This document shows, piece by piece, positions 54,501 through 62,022 of a stretch of DNA of 64,000 nt. The position numbers were made by a program, and so were the translations under genes. The stretch comes from JBAOHV01 sp964450685 (GTDB lineage: Bacteria > Actinomycetota > Acidimicrobiia > Acidimicrobiales > Microtrichaceae). The first letter of the stretch is position 1. Each line of letters begins with the position of its first letter. The DNA lies in contig CAYVDN010000003.1 in the NCBI GenBank assembly GCA_964450685.1, positions 1 through 64,000 on the forward strand, given 5' to 3'. The notes under the pieces are model-generated. The model worked only from the letters and a program-made list of their open reading frames with translations, had not been told where the DNA came from and searched no databases.

Positions 54501-56321
54501 TCACGAGATCAGTGCCTTCAGCCAGGGCTTCCACCGAGAGGTGAACTGCGCCGTGACCTCGGGGTGGGTGGTGAGCCCGATGTCCTCGAAGACGGCGTTG
54601 GTGATGCCGTTGGCGATGAGGGTGTCCCTCAGCGTGATGCCGTTGTGCTTGGGCACCACGGTGTCCCCGGTGCTGCCGTGGACGAACGCCGGGCGCTGGT
54701 TGGCCAGGTTGAGCGGGATCCACTCGTGCGGGCTGACGCCATCCATGTCCGGGGGGTTGGCGTCCATGGACTGGCCGAGGAAGGCCGTCAGCGCCAGCCG
54801 GGCGCCGCCGTAGCCAGCGAGGTGGGGGAACGTCGGGTCGTTGGCCCAGGTCGTGGGGATGTCGATGGCCGGGCTGAAGGTCAGGGAGCCGATGTAATCG
54901 GGGTCCGAGCCCGCACCGCCACCGTAGCCGTTGCCGTTGAGTGTCATATCGACACCGTTGCCGTTGTCCGTCAGGTTCCGGCTCATCTGGGCCGACAGCG
55001 AGATGTAGCCGCCCGAGCTGTGACCCATGGCGATGCGCTTGCTGTGGTTCAGGTCGGTGCGGTTGGCCTGGAGGTGCCGGGCCGCCAGCTTGGCGTCCAG
55101 GATCGGCTGGGGGAAGCTCCAGCCGGACCCATCGATAGTGGCCAAGCGCACGCCGGTCGAGACCACGGCTACGCCCATCTGGAGGAGGTGGCGCAGCATG
55201 TCGCCGTGGTACTGGAGCGCACCGAGGTAGTCACCCGACGTGAAGTAGTTCGTGGTGACCCATATCCCGTATGGCCAGCCTCCCGGCGGCGGTGTGCCAG
55301 GGGGCCTGAGCACGAGGTAGCGCTGGGTGTCGTCGTCGGACCCGTAGAGCGTATTGCCCGGGTCAGTGACATACTCGTAGTAGATCTCGTTGGGCCGGAA
55401 CCGCTGGCCGTACTCCCAATTGAGGGGGGCCGTGATGTTCTGCTCGGCGGCCCCGTTCCACAGCGTCATGGTGGCGCCGGTCGTCTCGGTCGTGCCGTTC
55501 CAGCTGTTCACGGCGATCGGTGTCTGGGTCACCTGATAGGCCGGGAAGTTGCCGTCGGCGTTGGAGGTGTCCCACGCCTGCACGTCGGCGAGCTTCCACG
55601 GGATCGTGCTGTTGAAGGACGACACGGCGTCGGAAGGGATGCCGAACCGCAGCCGGTTGCCTGCCACGCTGGCGGGGCTGTAGCTCAGGCCGAGCACGGC
55701 CGACTGATTCGTCCAGACCTTGGTGGTGTTGTTCCAGGAGTACACCCTCACTGTGATCTTCGGCGCCGTCGGCTTCACCTCGATCTCGAAGCGGTACCAC
55801 GTGTTCTCGTAGAGGCGGCCGAAGTCCACGTTGCTGCGAGCCCGCTCGGTGTTGGCGCCTTCCACGAGGATGATGCGGTGAGCCACGGTGTCGGACTCGA
55901 AGATACTGATGGGCTTGCCGGTGAGGGCGATGCCCCAGCGGATCGTGGTGCCCTCCATGACGGTGAAGAACCGCCGGATGTCGGGCAGCTGCATCACGCC
56001 GCCGATCTGGTACATGAACGAGATGGAGTACGTGCTCATCGGCGCATGGTCGGTGAAGCCGTCGGCGTTCATGCGGAAGGCGAGGCTGTTCTCGTTGCCG
56101 ACGATCGGCTGGCCCTCGAAGTTGCACACCGTGGCCGAGCCGTCGGCGGTGAGCACGATGCCGCCCAACAGCAGCGGGCCGGTGGTACCGGCGGTGACGG
56201 GCTCGGGGATGGTCCGGACGCTGTAGGGCCAGCCGATGTCGTTGTGGGCCTGCTGACCAGGCGCCACGTTGACGGGGATGCCGGACTGGCCGATGCCCCG
56301 GACCTCCAGGAGCTTCGCCAT
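54501..56321 (-). CDS. Tail protein with alpha/beta-hydrolase domain
   Basis: 606 aa from ATG 56321 (TGATG with upstream fibre gene). Residues ~30-230 form a beta-jelly-roll/LamG-like part (LGGIVLTADGSATVCNFEGQ, NTWYRFEIEVKPTAPKITVR). Residues ~290-606 form an alpha/beta hydrolase: RYLVLRPPGTPPPGGWPYGI (oxyanion strand), RIAMGHSSGGYISLSAQM (nucleophile Ser in GHSSGG), DGVSPHEWIPLN, HGSTGDTVVPKH (Asp/His region), TTHPEVT. A secreted-type esterase or depolymerase on the tail that would strip surface esters or glycans during adsorption. Confidence 0.82.
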   Translation of the reverse strand: MAKLLEVRGIGQSGIPVNVAPGQQAHNDIGWPYSVRTIPEPVTAGTTGPLLLGGIVLTADGSATVCNFEGQPIVGNENSLAFRMNADGFTDHAPMSTYSISFMYQIGGVMQLPDIRRFFTVMEGTTIRWGIALTGKPISIFESDTVAHRIILVEGANTERARSNVDFGRLYENTWYRFEIEVKPTAPKITVRVYSWNNTTKVWTNQSAVLGLSYSPASVAGNRLRFGIPSDAVSSFNSTIPWKLADVQAWDTSNADGNFPAYQVTQTPIAVNSWNGTTETTGATMTLWNGAAEQNITAPLNWEYGQRFRPNEIYYEYVTDPGNTLYGSDDDTQRYLVLRPPGTPPPGGWPYGIWVTTNYFTSGDYLGALQYHGDMLRHLLQMGVAVVSTGVRLATIDGSGWSFPQPILDAKLAARHLQANRTDLNHSKRIAMGHSSGGYISLSAQMSRNLTDNGNGVDMTLNGNGYGGGAGSDPDYIGSLTFSPAIDIPTTWANDPTFPHLAGYGGARLALTAFLGQSMDANPPDMDGVSPHEWIPLNLANQRPAFVHGSTGDTVVPKHNGITLRDTLIANGITNAVFEDIGLTTHPEVTAQFTSRWKPWLKALIS

Positions 56322-56866
56322 CAGGGCACCCGGACGACGATCGTTCCCGCAGGGGTACCGGCCGGGACCGGCGTGGCGAAGCCGGACAGGCGGATGAGGC
56401 CCACGCCGTCGGCGCCCTTCAGCACCACGCCAGCGGGCCACGAGCCCGCCGTCTTCGGGCCGTACATCGTGAACGTGGCCGGGTCGTAGGCGTAGTCGCC
56501 GTTGGAGCCCGAACCCGAGCTGGGGGCGCCCGAGGTGGTGAGGATGGTGTTCCCGGCGGCTCCAAGCCCGGCGACGGTGGTCTCCAGGGTCTTCAGGCGG
56601 GCCGCCAGCTGGTTGATGGCCCCGGCGATGGTAGACGGAGCGGGGCTCCAGTTGCCGGGGACGGCCGGGGTGAACGAGGCAGTGGCCAAGCCCGCCAGGA
56701 AGGCCGTGAGGGTGGCCTGGCCCTGCGTCGGGTCGGACCCGAGCATGCTGATGATCGTGTTGATCGCCGTGGACGTGGCGTTGTGCAGGTTGGGGTGCGC
56801 CGGATCCGAAAGGGTCTCCGACGTGACATCGGTGCGCAGCGCTGCCGGTGGGGTCCAGGGGGGCAT
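56321..56866 (-). CDS. Tail fibre-associated protein
   Basis: 181 aa, ATG 56866. HNATSTAINTIISMLGSDPT, INQLAARLKTLETTVAG (short coiled coil), then NGDYAYDPATFTMYGPKTAG and SWPAGVVLKGADG. The YGPKTAGSW peptide also occurs in 62023-63486, a common fibre-stalk signature. Probably links the hydrolase protein to the tail. Confidence 0.7.
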   Translation of the reverse strand: MPPWTPPAALRTDVTSETLSDPAHPNLHNATSTAINTIISMLGSDPTQGQATLTAFLAGLATASFTPAVPGNWSPAPSTIAGAINQLAARLKTLETTVAGLGAAGNTILTTSGAPSSGSGSNGDYAYDPATFTMYGPKTAGSWPAGVVLKGADGVGLIRLSGFATPVPAGTPAGTIVVRVP

Positions 56867-56878
56867 GTGTGTCTCCTT

Positions 56879-57565
56879 CTAGCGGCGCTTGCGGCGCTTG
56901 CGCCGGTTGCCGCCGACACCGAGGGCGGCAGCTGCACGGGGGCCGATGCTGACGGCGGTGTCCACGGTCTTCTTGCGGCGCCGGACCGGGTTGCCGTATG
57001 CACCGACCTTCCAGCGCAGCTCCTGGGCGATGTAGGTCTGGGCGTAGGGGCAGAACAGGCAGAGGTGGACCTGCTGCTCCTTGGGGAGCTTGCTGGTGCC
57101 GATGCGCTTGCTGTCGTCACGGAAGTCCCGGCACCCCTTCTTGAGGTCCGGGTTGCCATGGGCGTTGTAGCACTTGAGAGCGTCCTCCTTGAGGCCGTTG
57201 GTCTCCTCCACCACCATGTTCTGCTGCTTCTGGAGGCCCTCCTTGACGACCTGCATCACGTCCATCTTCACGAACGTAGCCATGTCGGTCGTCCACACGT
57301 GGATCGACTCGATCACGTCCTTCGGGTCACGGCCGTGTTGGTGCCGCCCCACGAACTCCTCCATCACCGGGTCGGTCTCCGGCACCTTCATCACGGCGCC
57401 CGTCTCGGGGTTCGTGAAGGTGTACGTGCCCCGGGCGCCGTCGCCGTGGTCCCACTCGACGGTGGCGTCGATGTAGTCCACGTCGGGCGGGCCGATCATC
57501 TTCTCGACCTGCATGCAGTGAGCACACAAGACGATGCGGGGGTCGGAGACCTTGACTTCGGACAT
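56879..57565 (-). CDS. Cys-rich basic hypothetical protein
   Basis: 228 aa, ATG 57565 behind ATAGGGAGTATC. RIVLCAHCMQVEKMIGPPDV and later CYNAHGNPDLKKGC, VHLCLFCPYAQTYIAQELRW give three Cys pairs for zinc. MEEFVGRHQHGRDPKDVIES lies between. Very basic C-terminus (RRRKKTVD, NRRKRRKRR) for nucleic-acid binding. Unknown. Confidence 0.65.
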   Translation of the reverse strand: MSEVKVSDPRIVLCAHCMQVEKMIGPPDVDYIDATVEWDHGDGARGTYTFTNPETGAVMKVPETDPVMEEFVGRHQHGRDPKDVIESIHVWTTDMATFVKMDVMQVVKEGLQKQQNMVVEETNGLKEDALKCYNAHGNPDLKKGCRDFRDDSKRIGTSKLPKEQQVHLCLFCPYAQTYIAQELRWKVGAYGNPVRRRKKTVDTAVSIGPRAAAALGVGGNRRKRRKRR

Positions 57566-57571
57566 GGCAGT

Positions 57572-57584
57572 GATACTCCCTATG
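57572..57584 (-). promoter_or_regulatory. CATAGGGAGTATC start-associated signal
   Basis: GGGAG is 11 bases before ATG 57565. Confidence 0.7.
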
Positions 57585-57610
57585 AGGTGGTGTTCTGAGG
57601 TGGTCGGCCG

Positions 57611-57805
57611 TCAGCCGATGTGGGTGAGGTCGGGGCGGTGGCGGCCGACCTGCTCCATGTAGGAGGGCGGGTCGCCCTGGAGCTTGTCGTCGTGGGCGAG
57701 GCTCTCGACCACGCCACCACGCATGCCGCCGCCCGGCTTCATGAAGGTGCCGTCGGTGGCGCCCTCGATCAGCTCGGTCTTCAGGTCACGGTTCCGGATC
57801 TGCAT
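57611..57805 (-). CDS. Small hypothetical protein
   Basis: 64 aa from ATG 57805 (GTG 57814 possible). MQIRNRDLKTELIEGATDGT, GGGMRGGVVESLAHDDKLQG. Unknown. A large-loop hairpin GGCCCCG...CGGGGCC (57842-57888) precedes it and may attenuate. Confidence 0.5.
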   Translation of the reverse strand: MQIRNRDLKTELIEGATDGTFMKPGGGMRGGVVESLAHDDKLQGDPPSYMEQVGRHRPDLTHIG

Positions 57806-57875
57806 GGGGTACACCCTAGCCTCTCTGATGGTCGTACTACAGGCCCCGCTCAGGAAGCCTTGGCGGGGGGAAATC

Positions 57876-58340
57876 TCAGACGGGGCCGAGCGTGTTGCGG
57901 GCGGACCCGCTCATGTCGGCCTGCTGCCGGTGCGCCGGGCGGCCCTGGCCACGACCGGCGTTGGTCAGGATCGACCGAGCGAACTCGGGGGCGGGCCGGA
58001 GACGGCCGGTGATGCGGGCCTCCTCGTAGCGCTGGGCGCCACGGGGCTCGGTCTGCGTGGGCATCGTGAAGGCGTCGGCCACGGTGGCCGGAGGAGTGTG
58101 TACCACCTCGGGCGGGAAGTCCCAGATCGGGTACTGCGGGCGGATGGCCTCGATCTCGTCACGAGGCACCAGAGCCAACGTCAGAGCGTCCTTCGACACG
58201 CTGGCGTTGGGCGGCTGGAACGGCCGGTCTGGGTGGCGCAGGACCTCAGGCTGGTACTGCACGGCAGCGCCCGCCGTGCTGGCGGCCAGCTCGGTGAGCA
58301 TCTTCTCGCCGACGGCGGCTCGGTCTACTCGGATGGCCAT
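57876..58340 (-). CDS. Hypothetical virion-module protein
   Basis: 154 aa, ATG 58340 (TGATG). VDRAAVGEKMLTELAASTAG, ALTLALVPRDEIEAIRPQYP, then a Pro/Arg-rich end with GRGQGRPAHRQQADMSGSAR. Unknown; grouped with four other small P/G-rich genes as at 10.9-12.6 kb. Confidence 0.6.
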   Translation of the reverse strand: MAIRVDRAAVGEKMLTELAASTAGAAVQYQPEVLRHPDRPFQPPNASVSKDALTLALVPRDEIEAIRPQYPIWDFPPEVVHTPPATVADAFTMPTQTEPRGAQRYEEARITGRLRPAPEFARSILTNAGRGQGRPAHRQQADMSGSARNTLGPV

Positions 58341-58864
58341 CAGCGCTGCCTCGGGATGTCGGCCTGGTGGGTGGCCATCGGCTGGAACATCTGGTTGTCG
58401 AGCAGCGCCCGAGTCGTGCGGTGGTTGCCGTCGTACAGGGTCACCTCACCGAGAGGGTTGACCGAGCCCGTGGCCACCTCCCCGATCCCGGCGGTGTGGG
58501 GGGCTCGGGCGAGCTGATCAAGGCGGTTACGGGACACCGCCTCCTGGTGCGACCACACGATGGGGCCGTTGGCGTTCTGGATGGGCACCTCACGCAGCGT
58601 GGGCTCCTGCTCCCAGTCACCCTTGTGCTGGCGCTCGGGGTTGTAGCCGCCCCGGGTGATGTGGCGGATACCAGCGCCAGCGGCGTCGTGGCTGATCCAC
58701 TGCCCGCCGTGGCTGTCGAAGTACCCGGTGCGCTCGTCATAGGCGCCCTTGATGCTGGGATCATCGCCGTGGGGCTCGACGGGGGCCGTGGTGGGGCGGG
58801 ACTTCTCGCCCGTGACCCGAGACTGTGCCTCAGGCATGCCGGGGAACTGGAGCTGGCTGAGCAT
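58340..58864 (-). CDS. ParB-like domain protein, second copy type
   Basis: 174 aa, ATG 58864 (TAATG). WEQEPTLREVPIQNANGPIV, DQLARAPHTAGIGEVATGSV, NPLGEVTLYDGNHRTTRALL, DNQMFQPMATH. YDGNHRTTRALL is the ParB/Srx DGxHR box as in 12166-12639. Possibly acts on DNA or nucleotides; unknown partner. Confidence 0.65.
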   Translation of the reverse strand: MLSQLQFPGMPEAQSRVTGEKSRPTTAPVEPHGDDPSIKGAYDERTGYFDSHGGQWISHDAAGAGIRHITRGGYNPERQHKGDWEQEPTLREVPIQNANGPIVWSHQEAVSRNRLDQLARAPHTAGIGEVATGSVNPLGEVTLYDGNHRTTRALLDNQMFQPMATHQADIPRQR

Positions 58865-59217
58865 TAGTAGCCCCCGTCCCTCAGGCGGTTCTCTCGATTG
58901 CCGACGTGGGAGAGCTGGGTGTCGGCGAAGTTGCGGGCCTCGGTGCGTGACCGGAACCCGGACCGGAACTCGAACTTACCTGTGCGGGGGTGCTTGCCCT
59001 CAACTCGGAGCACCGCCTCGGCGCCGGAACCGTGAGGGGCTGGCTCCAGTGACACCTTCGTGGCGTGCTTGCCGTTGAGCTTGAGCCAATTGAGGTCGGG
59101 GACGTTGCCCGTCTTGCCCATGACGGTGAGCGTGGGCTGGAGCAGGTTCGGACCCTCGTACTTGGGGGTAGGCCGAGGCCCGACGACCCGCCCGGGGTGC
59201 ATCGAGCGGTCGTCCAT
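58864..59217 (-). CDS. Hypothetical virion-module protein
   Basis: 117 aa from ATG 59217. LLQPTLTVMGKTGNVPDLNW, LKLNGKHATKVSLEPAPHGS, AVLRVEGKHPRTGKFEFRSG, FRSRTEARNFADTQLSHVGN: beta strands then a helix, similar in style to small DUF2188/SPOR-like folds. Unknown. Confidence 0.6.
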   Translation of the reverse strand: MDDRSMHPGRVVGPRPTPKYEGPNLLQPTLTVMGKTGNVPDLNWLKLNGKHATKVSLEPAPHGSGAEAVLRVEGKHPRTGKFEFRSGFRSRTEARNFADTQLSHVGNRENRLRDGGY

Positions 59218-59218
59218 G

Positions 59219-59542
59219 TCAGCGCCCGAACAACCCTCGACCCGGCATCCCCGGCTTGGCCTCCCCGCTGGACACGGTGCCCGCATCCTCGGAGAAGGTG
59301 CGGATCCGGTCAGCGACCTTGCCCGGAGTCCAAGAGCCCGGGGGGCGGGCGACGAGCGCCGCACGGCTCACGATGGTGGCCGCACCCTGGTGGGCGTCGC
59401 CGGAGCCCGCACGGTCGCCGAGCGCCTGCACGAACGAGCTGGCGTTGGTCGGCTGCTCGCCGGACGCCTGGCCCTCGGGGGTGAAGCCCCGGGTCTCGGT
59501 GATGGTCTGGCGGCCGAGCCAGGTGGCTGCGGTGTCACTCAT
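59219..59542 (-). CDS. Hypothetical virion-module protein
   Basis: 107 aa from ATG 59542 with GAGGAGAGCAGC upstream. TWLGRQTITETRGFTPEGQA, NASSFVQALGDRAGSGDAHQ, ATIVSRAALVARPPGSW. Unknown. Upstream lies TGATACCGATATGGGG, a palindrome variant. Confidence 0.6.
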   Translation of the reverse strand: MSDTAATWLGRQTITETRGFTPEGQASGEQPTNASSFVQALGDRAGSGDAHQGAATIVSRAALVARPPGSWTPGKVADRIRTFSEDAGTVSSGEAKPGMPGRGLFGR

Positions 59543-59605
59543 GCTGCTCTCCTCGCATCCGCACATGGCGGAAGCGTACCCCATATCGGTATCAGGCACC
59601 AGCAC

Positions 59606-60103
59606 TCACTGCACTACAGCGACACCTGACGGCTGCACCGGGGTTCCAATTCCGGGGCCGCCCGTGCTCCACCGAGGGGCGAGGTTCCTGAGCGCCGAGC
59701 GATCGACCTGCGAGTGGCTGGCCTGGTGCGCCGGGTCCACCGGCAGGTAGCCCGCCGGGACGTAGCGCTGGCCAGTCTCGGCCTGGTTCACGAGCGCTGA
59801 CATCGGCCCGAACTCGACGGGCCACGAGTAGTCCTGCGGCGCCAGGCGCTCGCCCTTGTGGACGCCACGCTGGTCACGAGGACCGGAGCCCACCTCGGTG
59901 AAGAGACGCTCCCGGCGGCTGTTCACGTCGCCGATGTAGCCGTCGGGGTACTGAGCGTCGGGGGTTCGGGCGCCCATGGCGGCCCGAGCCAGGTCGAGCG
60001 GGTCACGTGCCCATGCGGTGCCGACCGAGCCCGGCATGACCGGCGCCACGTCCATCGGCGACGTGCCGTTGGGATACTGCGGGGTCTGCCAGTTCTGGGC
60101 CAC
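59606..60103 (-). CDS. Hypothetical virion-module protein
   Basis: 165 aa, GTG 60103 behind GATA-GGGGG-TATC. LDLARAAMGARTPDAQYPDG, YIGDVNSRRERLFTEVGSGP, SWPVEFGPMSALVNQAETGQ, polar and Pro-rich. VEFGP... echoes AEFGPVSQAY in the 12649-13680 protein. Unknown. Confidence 0.6.
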   Translation of the reverse strand: MAQNWQTPQYPNGTSPMDVAPVMPGSVGTAWARDPLDLARAAMGARTPDAQYPDGYIGDVNSRRERLFTEVGSGPRDQRGVHKGERLAPQDYSWPVEFGPMSALVNQAETGQRYVPAGYLPVDPAHQASHSQVDRSALRNLAPRWSTGGPGIGTPVQPSGVAVVQ

Positions 60104-60111
60104 GAAGGAAG

Positions 60112-60124
60112 GATACCCCCTATC
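60112..60124 (-). promoter_or_regulatory. GATAGGGGGTATC start-associated signal
   Basis: G5 lies 12 bases before GTG 60103; its upstream edge includes the stop of 60123-60521. Confidence 0.7.
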
Positions 60125-60521
60125 AGCCGTCCAAGCCAGCGTCGGCGGCGCCCGTGTTCCCGGCAGGGGCCTGCTGCTCGGTCCGCACAGCGTCCTTGCC
60201 CTCCAGCTGCGGGATCTGGGCGGCGAGGCCGATGCTCTCCACGAACGACCGGAGGAACTGGTAGTTCGTGGTGACGGTCAGATCCTCGCTCTTGGCGGCG
60301 TTGGCCAGCATCTCCTCGACCACCCTGGTGAGGGCGTGGAGCTTCTGGTCTCGCTGCTGGAGCGCCTCGGTGAGGGAGGCGATCTGCTCGGCAGCACGAG
60401 CCTGGGTCTGCTGCTGGGCAACCTGCCAGCTGGCGGCGTCGATGGACGCCTCGGCGAGACGATTCCCGAGGGCGCTGAGCAGTTCGGTGGGCGGCAGGTC
60501 GATGTTGGTGGTGTCACTCAT
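60123..60521 (-). CDS. Coiled-coil hypothetical protein
   Basis: 132 aa from ATG 60521. ELLSALGNRLAEASIDAASW, QVAQQQTQARAAEQIASLTE, ALQQRDQKLHALTRVVEEML is a long coiled coil; tail Ala/Gly. GATAGT lies 9 bases before ATG. Unknown. Confidence 0.6.
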   Translation of the reverse strand: MSDTTNIDLPPTELLSALGNRLAEASIDAASWQVAQQQTQARAAEQIASLTEALQQRDQKLHALTRVVEEMLANAAKSEDLTVTTNYQFLRSFVESIGLAAQIPQLEGKDAVRTEQQAPAGNTGAADAGLDG

Positions 60522-60534
60522 GTGTGACACACTA

Positions 60535-62010
60535 TCACCCCGGCGGCGGGTTGACAACGTACAAGTTCGCCTGGGTGATGAGTCCCGTGAGCAGGTCACC
60601 GTGCGGGTTGCCGTTGCCGGAGATGTCGGTGATGCCGTTGGCCGCCCAGAGATCACGGGAACCACCGGTCCGGGTATCCAGGATCCCGTCGGTCTCCAGG
60701 TTGATGCCGGAGCAGCCGGTTTCCAGGACGATGGCGCCGTAGTCCCGCATGGCGACGGCGAAGATCTTGGCCGTGCGCCTCTTCGCCCCCGTGTACCCCC
60801 TGCTGTCGAGCCAGTCCTCGATCTGCGGGTCGGTGATGTTGATCGCCAGCCGCAGGCCCTCGGGCACGGTCTTGAGGCGGTTCTGCACCGTCGGCGAGTT
60901 GTAGGTCTGGGGGTTGATCTGACCGTTCTCGGTGCTGTTACCGCACCTGTTCGTCGGGTCCTGCGCCCACTCGACTCGGGTGGCCGGGGCCACGTAGAAG
61001 CCACAGCCGCCACCCTGAGCCCGTGTGTCACTGAAGCCCTTGGCAGGCGAGCACGAGGGCTGACCGAACATCGTGCTGGAGATGCTGAACTCCAGGGCGT
61101 GGGGGATGACACCCTGATCGACCTCGATGGCCCGGGTGATGCCGACGAACTTATTGATGCCCGCTCCCCGCTCGACCCGGGTGGTGCCGTCGGTGAAGGT
61201 GTAGGCGTCGCCGTTCGTGCCCGCCGTCGTAGTGTTGCGTGCCACACCGTAGAAGCACTTGTGGTTCGGGTTGTTCTCGTTGAACCCCGCCTGGGCGTTC
61301 GGCCCGTCGGGGATGAAGGGAGGGAGTCCTCGATCGATGCACTGGTTGATGCCGAAGGCCCCGAGCGGCAGATCAGAGCCGTTGTAGCCCCAGTACTCGC
61401 CGGTCGTCGGGTCGACGGCCATCATCAGCCGGTCGAAGCCCGTGCCCCACTTCCACTGGCTCGACCAGGGGATGAAGGCCCCCCATGTGACGTTCTGGCC
61501 GAGGATCGAGGAAGTGTTCTGGTACTCCGTCTGCTGAAACGCCCGCACCACGTTGGTGGACTCGGCCGTGCGCAGGTCGTGGATCGGAACGGAGTAGTCC
61601 TTGAAGGCGACGTTGAAGGAGCCCGGCGGCCGTGGGTACCCGGCGTAGAGCCAGAATCGATCCTTGAGCGACGCCAGGTAGCCGGTGGCCGGACCGAACT
61701 CAGACACCTTGCGATTCCAGCTCGCTCCAGGAGCACCGAACCTTTGGGTGAAGGGGTCGGCGCCGGGCACCGTGGTCGTCGTGGTGCTGGCGCCAGTCGT
61801 CGTGGTGGCACCCGGCGCCGTGGTCGTGGTGACCCCCGTCGTCGTGCTGGTGCTCGTGGTGGTCGTCGTGGCCACGGTCGTCGTGGTCGATCCCGGAGGC
61901 TTGGCCGTGATCTTGGCCTGCCCTCCGCTGATGACCACGCCGAGCCCCAAGAGCATGGCCAGGGCGATGGCGATGGCCCCCTTGGGTGCGGGAGTGGGGT
62001 TGGCGGGCAT
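60535..62010 (-). CDS. Membrane-anchored secreted-type protein with Thr linker
   Basis: 491 aa from ATG 62010 with AGGAGGAGAC upstream. A hydrophobic helix (residues ~11-30, AIAIALAMLLGLGVVISGG), then ~55 residues of Thr/Ala/Gly linker (TTTTVATTTTTSTSTTTG), then a ~390-residue domain: GINQCIDRGLPPFIPDG, RAIEVDQGVIPHALEFSI, VPEGLRLAINITDPQIEDW, AKIFAVAMRDYGAIVLETG. The last two blocks recur in actinobacterial secreted carbohydrate-active or surface proteins. An exposed protein of this type in a phage tail region may be a surface-modifying or adhesin domain. Confidence 0.7.
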   Translation of the reverse strand: MPANPTPAPKGAIAIALAMLLGLGVVISGGQAKITAKPPGSTTTTVATTTTTSTSTTTGVTTTTAPGATTTTGASTTTTTVPGADPFTQRFGAPGASWNRKVSEFGPATGYLASLKDRFWLYAGYPRPPGSFNVAFKDYSVPIHDLRTAESTNVVRAFQQTEYQNTSSILGQNVTWGAFIPWSSQWKWGTGFDRLMMAVDPTTGEYWGYNGSDLPLGAFGINQCIDRGLPPFIPDGPNAQAGFNENNPNHKCFYGVARNTTTAGTNGDAYTFTDGTTRVERGAGINKFVGITRAIEVDQGVIPHALEFSISSTMFGQPSCSPAKGFSDTRAQGGGCGFYVAPATRVEWAQDPTNRCGNSTENGQINPQTYNSPTVQNRLKTVPEGLRLAINITDPQIEDWLDSRGYTGAKRRTAKIFAVAMRDYGAIVLETGCSGINLETDGILDTRTGGSRDLWAANGITDISGNGNPHGDLLTGLITQANLYVVNPPPG

Positions 62011-62022
62011 GAGTGTCTCCTC

